Shown piece after piece: positions 5,742 to 10,908 of a DNA stretch of 10,908 bases. A program made the position numbers and the translations under genes. Source of the DNA: Candidatus Eiseniibacteriota bacterium (GTDB lineage: Bacteria; Joyebacterota; Joyebacteria; Joyebacterales; Joyebacteraceae); assembly GCA_030610515.1 (NCBI GenBank), contig JAUWRQ010000007.1, positions 1 through 10,908 of the forward strand. The letters are read 5' to 3'. Numbering within the stretch: the first letter of the stretch is position 1; each line of letters opens with the position of its first letter. Under the pieces are notes generated by a model. That model worked only from the letters and a program-made list of their open reading frames with translations, ran no database searches and had not been told where the DNA came from.

Positions 5742-8380
5742 CCCGTCGGGTGGAGCTCGCGAACGGTCTCCGACTCATCGTGCGCGAGATGAGGTCCTCG
5801 CCCGTCGTGGCGATGAACCTCTGGGTCGGGTCAGGCTCCTCCGAAGACCCCGATGAGCTCTCCGGAATCTCACACTTCCTCGAGCACATGCTCTTCAAGG
5901 GAGCCTCAGATGCCGCGGGCTCCGATATCGCCCAGGTGGTCCAGGAGGCCGGCGGGTACCTGAACGCCGAGACCGGTTGCGACCACACGATGTACTACCA
6001 AGTCGTTCCCAGCCTCGGGTGGAAGGACGTTCTGCGCGCGGCCGTCGAGGCGACGGCGGAGCCCGCGTTCCGGCCGGAGGACGTCGAGGCCGAGCGGAGA
6101 GTTGTGGTCGAGGAGTCGCGAAGCGCCGAATCCGACCCAGCGACCTTCGTCTGGCGGCGTCTCGTGGAAGCGGCCTTTCCGGGGCATCCCTGCGGACGTC
6201 CCGTTGTCGGCACTCCAGAGAGCGTGGACCGGGTCACCGCGGAGGCGCTTCGAGAGCACCACGCCAGGCACTACGGATCAGGGAATCTCGTGCAGGTGAT
6301 AGTCGGCGATGTCGACGCCGGCGAAGCGATTGAGTACGCGAGCGGCCTCCTCGACAGGATGCCCGCGGGGGGTGGTCGCGCCACGCGCGAACCGGCCGAT
6401 TTCCCTGCGGACGGTCTCAAGGCGCTCACCTATCCCGGAGGGGTCGAGCAACCGTACGTGGCTCTCGCCTTCAGCGGTCCGCACGCCCTTCATCCTGATG
6501 TTCCAGCCCTCGACGCGCTCTGCGGGCTCCTGGGCGTCGGCCACAGCTCACGCCTCGCTAGGAGGCTCGTGAGCGGTGAGGGCATCGCGAGCGATGTGGG
6601 CGCGGGGCTCGTAGCCTATCGTGACACCGGTCTCGTCGTCGTCCGCGCCGTTGCGTCGACGACCGACGCAGATCTCGTGTCTGAAGGGATCTTCCGTGAG
6701 ACCGAGCGCCTGCGCCGCGAGCACCCGGGCGCCGCCGAGATGGAGAAGAACATCCGGAGGCTCGAGGCGGGATACGTGCTCGAACACGAGACTCCCGACT
6801 CGATCGCGAGCACGCTCGGCTTCTTCGAGACCTTGGGTGACTACACGTGGTCGGAGCAATATGTAGACCGGCTGGCCAGCGTCACGACCGACGACATCGG
6901 TCGTGTCGCGGAGAAGTACCTGAGTCCGGAGGCGGCGACGGTCGTCTGCTACGTTCCAGGACGCTCGGGGGGCCCGGCGATGGACCGCTCGCGGGAGACC
7001 CTTGAGATCGCAACGGGAGCGGGGAGGGCGGTGGATCGGGCCGTCGCAGCGGTGAGGGAGCACCCAGGCGAGTGGTCGCCTCCGCGGGTTCTCACGCGTC
7101 CCGACGTGCTCCGCGAGTCCGATGTGGAGAACTGCACACGACTGGAACTCCCGGGCGGCGGTTTCATCGTCGTGTGCGAATCGCACGCCCTGCCCATTGT
7201 CTCCGTCACGGTGGGCGTCACCGGAGGGTTCACGGAAGAGCCGGATCGAAAGGTCGGTCTCACGTACCTCGCAGAGAGGATGGCGCTCCAGGGAACGCGG
7301 ACGCGAAGCGCCGACGACATATCCGAGGACATCGAAGGACTCGGAAGCGCGCTCGCGTCGGCGGCCGAGCGCGACGGGTTCGGGTTGGGTTTCACCGCGA
7401 TGTCGAGGCACGTGGAGGCGGCGGCCGGCGTTCTGGGAGACGTGCTGGTCAATGCATCGTTCCCGGAGGAGAGGCTTCCGTTCGTGCGGAGACGGGTCGC
7501 CTCCGAAATCAGGGAGTCGGAGGATCACCCTCTGCGCCGCGCGATCCTGGCGCTTCTTCCACTCACGTTTCCGGGAGTTCCGCACGGAAGACCGCTCCGA
7601 GGAACGGTCGAGTCAATCGAGCGCATGACCGCGGAGGAACTCGCGTCGTGGCACCGCGGTCGGTGCGTCGCGGAACGGCTGAGAGTCTGTGTGGTTGGTG
7701 ACGTCCGTCCGGAGCGCGCGCGCGATACCGTGGCGGCCGCGGTCGAGGGGCTACCGCTCTCCGGGGCGTCACGAGGCCTCGAGGCCGCCGGCGAATCGGG
7801 CGAGCCGGCGCGTCTCTCGGGCAGCGTTACCCTGGATCTGCCCGGGTCGGCTCAGTCGGTCGTCACGATCGGGCTTCGGGGTCCTCTCGGTGGGACGAGG
7901 GACGCGGTGGTCGCGAGGGTCATCGTCCGGGCGCTCTCGATGATGGGTGGGAGATTCTGGAAGTCGCTTCGGGAGCAGCCACCGTACGCCTACCACGTCG
8001 GTGGGACCCTCCTTGCGTACGCCGCGGCCGGGGCGACGATGGCCTATGCGACGGCCGCGCCGGGCGAGGAACGCCCGGTGCTGAACGGACTGCTCTCGGA
8101 GTTCAGGAAGCTGGGTGAGGACGGGCTCGACACCCGGGAACTCGAACGAACCCGGAGTCATCTCGCGGGGACGCTCGAGATCTCGCTCATGCGTGGGGCC
8201 GCTCGCTCGGCGAGCTACGCGATGGCCGAGGTGATGGGCGCCGGCTACGAGTACGTCAAGGGGATGCCGGAGGCCGTGAGGCTCGTGACGAACGACGACA
8301 TCGTGCGGGTTGCGCGGACCCTCATGGATCCTAGCTGTGGGTTCGCCGAGGTCATCCTGAGGGGCACGCCCCGCGGGTGA
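5738..8380 (+). CDS. Two-domain M16 (pitrilysin/insulinase-type) zinc peptidase, 880 aa
   Basis: This is a clamshell zinc metallopeptidase that usually degrades unfolded peptides inside its chamber. The N-terminal M16 half (about residues 5-440) has the inverted zinc motif HFLEH (His46, Glu49, His50). A third ligand, Glu126 in VVVEES, lies 76 residues on, as expected for the family. The NAET segment followed by the aromatic strand (residues 76-90) is also typical. A charged linker (about 410-460) joins the C-terminal half (about 465-880), where the equivalent zinc motif has become YLAER (510-514) and cannot bind zinc. That half keeps the substrate-positioning Arg745 and Tyr752 (FWKSLREQ, then PPYAYHV). 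One active site per fused polypeptide is the normal pitrilysin-type plan. The start ATG overlaps the DUF885 stop and is preceded by GGAGG (5726-5730). No signal peptide is visible. A 60-base gap with no clear terminator separates its stop from the convergent neighbour. Confidence 0.96.
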   Translation: MTRRVELANGLRLIVREMRSSPVVAMNLWVGSGSSEDPDELSGISHFLEHMLFKGASDAAGSDIAQVVQEAGGYLNAETGCDHTMYYQVVPSLGWKDVLRAAVEATAEPAFRPEDVEAERRVVVEESRSAESDPATFVWRRLVEAAFPGHPCGRPVVGTPESVDRVTAEALREHHARHYGSGNLVQVIVGDVDAGEAIEYASGLLDRMPAGGGRATREPADFPADGLKALTYPGGVEQPYVALAFSGPHALHPDVPALDALCGLLGVGHSSRLARRLVSGEGIASDVGAGLVAYRDTGLVVVRAVASTTDADLVSEGIFRETERLRREHPGAAEMEKNIRRLEAGYVLEHETPDSIASTLGFFETLGDYTWSEQYVDRLASVTTDDIGRVAEKYLSPEAATVVCYVPGRSGGPAMDRSRETLEIATGAGRAVDRAVAAVREHPGEWSPPRVLTRPDVLRESDVENCTRLELPGGGFIVVCESHALPIVSVTVGVTGGFTEEPDRKVGLTYLAERMALQGTRTRSADDISEDIEGLGSALASAAERDGFGLGFTAMSRHVEAAAGVLGDVLVNASFPEERLPFVRRRVASEIRESEDHPLRRAILALLPLTFPGVPHGRPLRGTVESIERMTAEELASWHRGRCVAERLRVCVVGDVRPERARDTVAAAVEGLPLSGASRGLEAAGESGEPARLSGSVTLDLPGSAQSVVTIGLRGPLGGTRDAVVARVIVRALSMMGGRFWKSLREQPPYAYHVGGTLLAYAAAGATMAYATAAPGEERPVLNGLLSEFRKLGEDGLDTRELERTRSHLAGTLEISLMRGAARSASYAMAEVMGAGYEYVKGMPEAVRLVTNDDIVRVARTLMDPSCGFAEVILRGTPRG

Positions 8381-8440
8381 TGGGAGATGGCTCCATCCGT
8401 GAATCCGCCGTCGGGGAATCGCGGTACGTGAGCCGGCCCG
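8381..8440. other. Convergent gap between the M16 and DUF2723 genes
   Basis: Only 60 bases separate the two stop codons. I found no hairpin with a T-run on either strand, so termination here may depend on Rho, or the transcripts may overlap at their 3' ends. Confidence 0.5.
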
Positions 8441-10908
8441 TCAGGGAGTTCGACGCCGCTTGGCGGCGTCTCGCGCCATTCCCTCCTCTACGGATTGCCG
8501 GAAGTTCTCGGGAGCATACCTCTGCCACAGCTCGATCAAGCGCTCCAGCCTTTCCTCCTCGCCGAGTCGCTGGTATATCGAGAGAAGCGCCGGGTAGATG
8601 TCCACCCTCTCCGGCGTTTTTCTGAGCGCCTTCTCGTACGCTTCGAGTGCGATCTCGTAGTGCGGCATGGCCTCATCCACGTCTCCCCGCATCTCGAGCT
8701 TCTCGGCCACCATCAAGTTGACGCCTCCGTAGCGTATCCAGCCGTCCATGTTCTCCGGCTGCGCGGCGACGACCTTCTCGGCGTAGGGGAGCGCCCTCAG
8801 AGGCTGGTAGAGCCTGGCTGCGTAGATCGCGATGAGGCCGTTCAGGGCCGGGCCGTACTCCGGCGCGAACTTCAAGGCGATGTCGTACAGGCGAATCGCC
8901 TCCTCGACGTTGGGCGGCGAGCTCTGCATCTCCGAGAATCCGAGCCGCGAGAACCCGGCGGCGTAGTTCGTGACCAGTCTCTTGGTGGTCGGAGGTTTGT
9001 AGATATGGTCGATGACCCTCCAGCCGTCGTCGACGTCGATCAGGCTGTCGTAGCGGTAGTTCGTGAGCACATTCTCCCGGGTCCTATCGATGTCGATCTG
9101 GTGCTTGGCCGTCGTGGGAACGAGACGGAAGACCATCCCCTCAAGACTCAGGTTGTCGTAGTAGCCCATGAAATCGTCGACCGTCACGGCGAAGTAGATG
9201 GGCCTCGACGCTCCCGTCTCCCTGATGATGTCGTGGATGACGATGTCCTTGAGCGAGATGAGCTTCGGCTCTCCCGTTTCCGGGTCCCGCGTCCAGTAGG
9301 GGTGCATGCGGTCTATCTCGTCGAAGGTGAAACTCATCGGTACGCCGCGCTCCTTGACCTGCGTCACGTACCAGTTGATCTGTATGAGCGAGAGGTTGAC
9401 GATATCAACGTCCGGTCTCACCCCCTCGACCTGTTGTAGATACCACAGCGGGAACGTGTCGTTGTCGCCGTTCGTTATGAGCAACGCGTCCTCTTCGAGG
9501 AAGTTGATCATGTTCCAACCGTAGTAGTACGCGACGTAGTTGTCGCTTCTGTCCATCACGTGGTAGTGCTTGATCATCGGGAGGAGCGAGAACGCGATGA
9601 GCGCCCCAGCGAGAACACGCTGGTAGTTCTTCCCGATCCTGCGACCCCATTCCACGATGGAACCGGCGCCGAGGCCCATCCAGATGGCGAGTCCGACGTA
9701 GGCCGGGACCCAGAAGTACTCTCTCGATCGAACCTCGTGGTCGGAGATGTTGAGGTAGAAAAGGAGCGCCACCGAGGCCATCGCGAACGCGATCAACAGG
9801 AGGGTGAACGTGCGGCGGTCCTTCCGAGCATGGGTTATGGCACCCCACACCGCAAGGAAGAGCGGCCAGACGGTGAACTGAGGCCTGAAGTAGGTCCACA
9901 CGATTCTGAACTGGTTGCCGAACGGCGTGCGTCTGGGGAAAAGCCGCATGGGTTCGTACTGCTTGCGCTGCATCACGTCGAGCACGAGCTTCCACGTGTG
10001 AGGATTCGACTCGTTGATGGCGGGCTTGAGCCTCGCTCTGATGAGGAGATACGCGTGCACCGACAGGGCGAGTGCGCCCAGGACGGCAATCGCCAGAACC
10101 ATGCGCGCCGGGACCTCCGGGTTGTCGATGACCTTGCGCTTGACAAGGCGCGCGAAGAGGTAGAGGCAAAATGCCGTCGCGCCGAGGAGCCACACGTACA
10201 CTCCGGTCGCAGCTCCTCCGCTCAGTCTGTGAACGACGATAACGCTTACCAGGCCCCACGCGGAGATGGCGATGGTCAGCCCCAGCGGCAGCAGGGGAGG
10301 CTCCGGCTCGGCGCCTCGCTTCCGCTGCTGTCTCGGCAGCTGCTTAGGCTTGGGCCGGAGCGCGGGCACGGCGAAGAAAACGGTCGTGACGAGCCAGATC
10401 CCCGCGATAGCGACCGCCCCGGCAACGGAGTTTCTCGACAGCATGACGAGCGACAAGACGAGCGGGAGTCCAAGAAGGACCGTTCCAACGAAACTATGCT
10501 CGAAGAGGATGATGAACACGAGGAACGCGGGAGCCCACAGGAGGCACCCAAGATGGATCCCGATCCCCAGGGCGAGCAGGTACACAATCAGATAGAGTCG
10601 CCTGCGGTCCCTCGGGACGTCCCGGAGCTTCGCCCAGCGGAGAGCGAGCCACAGCGTCGAGGTCATGATCAGGATGTTGGTCGCGTAGACCTCCGCCTCT
10701 ATCGCGTTCTCCCAGAAGCTGAACGAGAACGCGGCGAACAGGCAGGCGGTGATACCCATCACGTACGTCGGCAGTCCGTCCGAGAACGACGCGATCTTCC
10801 CTTCCCATCGCTTCGCCATCTTCGCAAGCGAGAAGTAGAGGAACGCGATCGCCAGCGCCCCCGCCGCGATCGACGTGAAGTTGACCGCCTGGACTGCGTT
10901 CGGGAAGG
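8441..10908 (-). CDS. DUF2723 multi-pass membrane protein with C-terminal TPR-like domain (5'-partial)
   Basis: The gene runs off the right edge. The frame is open for 29 codons before the Met codon at 10817-10819, and those codons encode family-like sequence (FPNAVQAVNF, then a hydrophobic helix), so that Met is internal. The visible part is 821 residues. About 12-13 membrane helices fill residues 10 to about 445. Then come motifs typical of bacterial DUF2723 proteins: SDHEVRSREYF, YYYGWNMINFLEEDALL, NGDNDTFPLWYLQQVEGVRPD and NLSLIQINWY. A soluble region follows, then TPR-like helix pairs over about the last 170 residues (VEEAIRLYDIALKFAPEYGPALN and similar). DUF2723 is related to GT-C glycosyltransferases, and its eukaryotic member TMEM260 is a protein O-mannosyltransferase. 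The bacterial substrate is generally unknown. Envelope or exported-protein glycosylation is therefore an inference. The N-terminal loop expected to carry catalytic acidic residues lies outside the window. Confidence 0.93.
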   Translation of the reverse strand, partial: FPNAVQAVNFTSIAAGALAIAFLYFSLAKMAKRWEGKIASFSDGLPTYVMGITACLFAAFSFSFWENAIEAEVYATNILIMTSTLWLALRWAKLRDVPRDRRRLYLIVYLLALGIGIHLGCLLWAPAFLVFIILFEHSFVGTVLLGLPLVLSLVMLSRNSVAGAVAIAGIWLVTTVFFAVPALRPKPKQLPRQQRKRGAEPEPPLLPLGLTIAISAWGLVSVIVVHRLSGGAATGVYVWLLGATAFCLYLFARLVKRKVIDNPEVPARMVLAIAVLGALALSVHAYLLIRARLKPAINESNPHTWKLVLDVMQRKQYEPMRLFPRRTPFGNQFRIVWTYFRPQFTVWPLFLAVWGAITHARKDRRTFTLLLIAFAMASVALLFYLNISDHEVRSREYFWVPAYVGLAIWMGLGAGSIVEWGRRIGKNYQRVLAGALIAFSLLPMIKHYHVMDRSDNYVAYYYGWNMINFLEEDALLITNGDNDTFPLWYLQQVEGVRPDVDIVNLSLIQINWYVTQVKERGVPMSFTFDEIDRMHPYWTRDPETGEPKLISLKDIVIHDIIRETGASRPIYFAVTVDDFMGYYDNLSLEGMVFRLVPTTAKHQIDIDRTRENVLTNYRYDSLIDVDDGWRVIDHIYKPPTTKRLVTNYAAGFSRLGFSEMQSSPPNVEEAIRLYDIALKFAPEYGPALNGLIAIYAARLYQPLRALPYAEKVVAAQPENMDGWIRYGGVNLMVAEKLEMRGDVDEAMPHYEIALEAYEKALRKTPERVDIYPALLSIYQRLGEEERLERLIELWQRYAPENFRQSVEEGMARDAAKRRRTP
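8452..8470. other. Perfect 8-bp stem-loop in the last codons of the DUF2723 gene
   Basis: GACGCCGC (8452-8459) and GCGGCGTC (8463-8470) form an 8-bp stem with a three-base loop. It lies in the Arg-rich C-terminal codons of the minus-strand gene and 72 bases past the M16 stop. No T-run follows on either strand. It could slow polymerase from both directions, or may simply reflect Ala/Arg codon composition. Confidence 0.3.

Noticed and set aside
6548..7585. 345-codon minus-strand ORF inside the M16 gene
   Set aside because: Antisense shadow of a gene with full-length family similarity; its translation is Arg/His-rich with no recognisable domain.
8495..9439. 314-codon plus-strand ORF opposite the DUF2723 gene
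   Set aside because: Antisense shadow (Val/Asp/Arg/Leu-rich). The opposite strand encodes clear DUF2723 and TPR-like sequence.
10817..10819. Met codon as the start of the DUF2723 protein
   Set aside because: The frame stays open to the window edge and encodes family-like sequence including a membrane helix, so this Met is internal.

Overview
The window is GC-rich bacterial DNA (roughly 60-65% G+C by eye) with strong G/C preference at third codon positions. I see six genes I am confident in, one doubtful small gene, and no rRNA, tRNA, CRISPR array, transposase or phage gene. The right-hand gene (a DUF2723 membrane protein with C-terminal TPR-like helices) is of a kind common in Bacteroidota, Gemmatimonadota and candidate phyla of the FCB group. 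With the high GC this suggests an uncultured FCB-type lineage (for example Eisenbacteria, Krumholzibacteriota or Gemmatimonadota). That placement is inference only.

Layout, left to right. Bases 1-211 carry no convincing gene but hold a strong minus-strand intrinsic terminator. A minus-strand gene for an unrecognised helical, tyrosine- and histidine-rich protein (212-1042) is read into that terminator. A 281-base divergent gap separates it from a plus-strand nitrilase-superfamily amidohydrolase (1324-2109) with an intact Glu-Lys-Cys triad. Next on the plus strand is a small two-helix membrane protein (2283-3242) with a HAMP-like linker and a long helical tail that contains an internal duplication. 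It has no recognisable sensor or output domain, and a stem-loop follows it. An 834-base stretch (3243-4076) comes next. It contains a possible 97-residue cysteine-rich ORF with a CxxC motif and, nearer the next gene, a cluster of short palindromic near-repeats spaced 25 bases apart.

The core of the window is a two-gene metalloprotease operon. A DUF885-family protein (4077-5741) overlaps by four bases (ATGA) with an 880-residue two-domain M16 (pitrilysin/insulinase-type) peptidase (5738-8380). Both have recognisable metal-site motifs and neither has an obvious signal peptide, so a coupled cytoplasmic peptide-degradation pair is a reasonable reading. The M16 protein follows the usual two-half plan: active HxxEH in the N-terminal half, degenerate in the C-terminal half, R/Y substrate motif kept in the C-terminal half.

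Convergent with the operon is the DUF2723/TPR gene on the minus strand (8441 to beyond 10908), whose 5' end lies outside the window. Most of the window looks like ordinary chromosomal housekeeping or accessory genes. The parts most worth a second look are the HAMP-only protein with its internal repeat, the palindrome cluster upstream of the protease operon, the CxxC mini-ORF and the unrecognised minus-strand protein. I did not find a clearly new multi-gene system.
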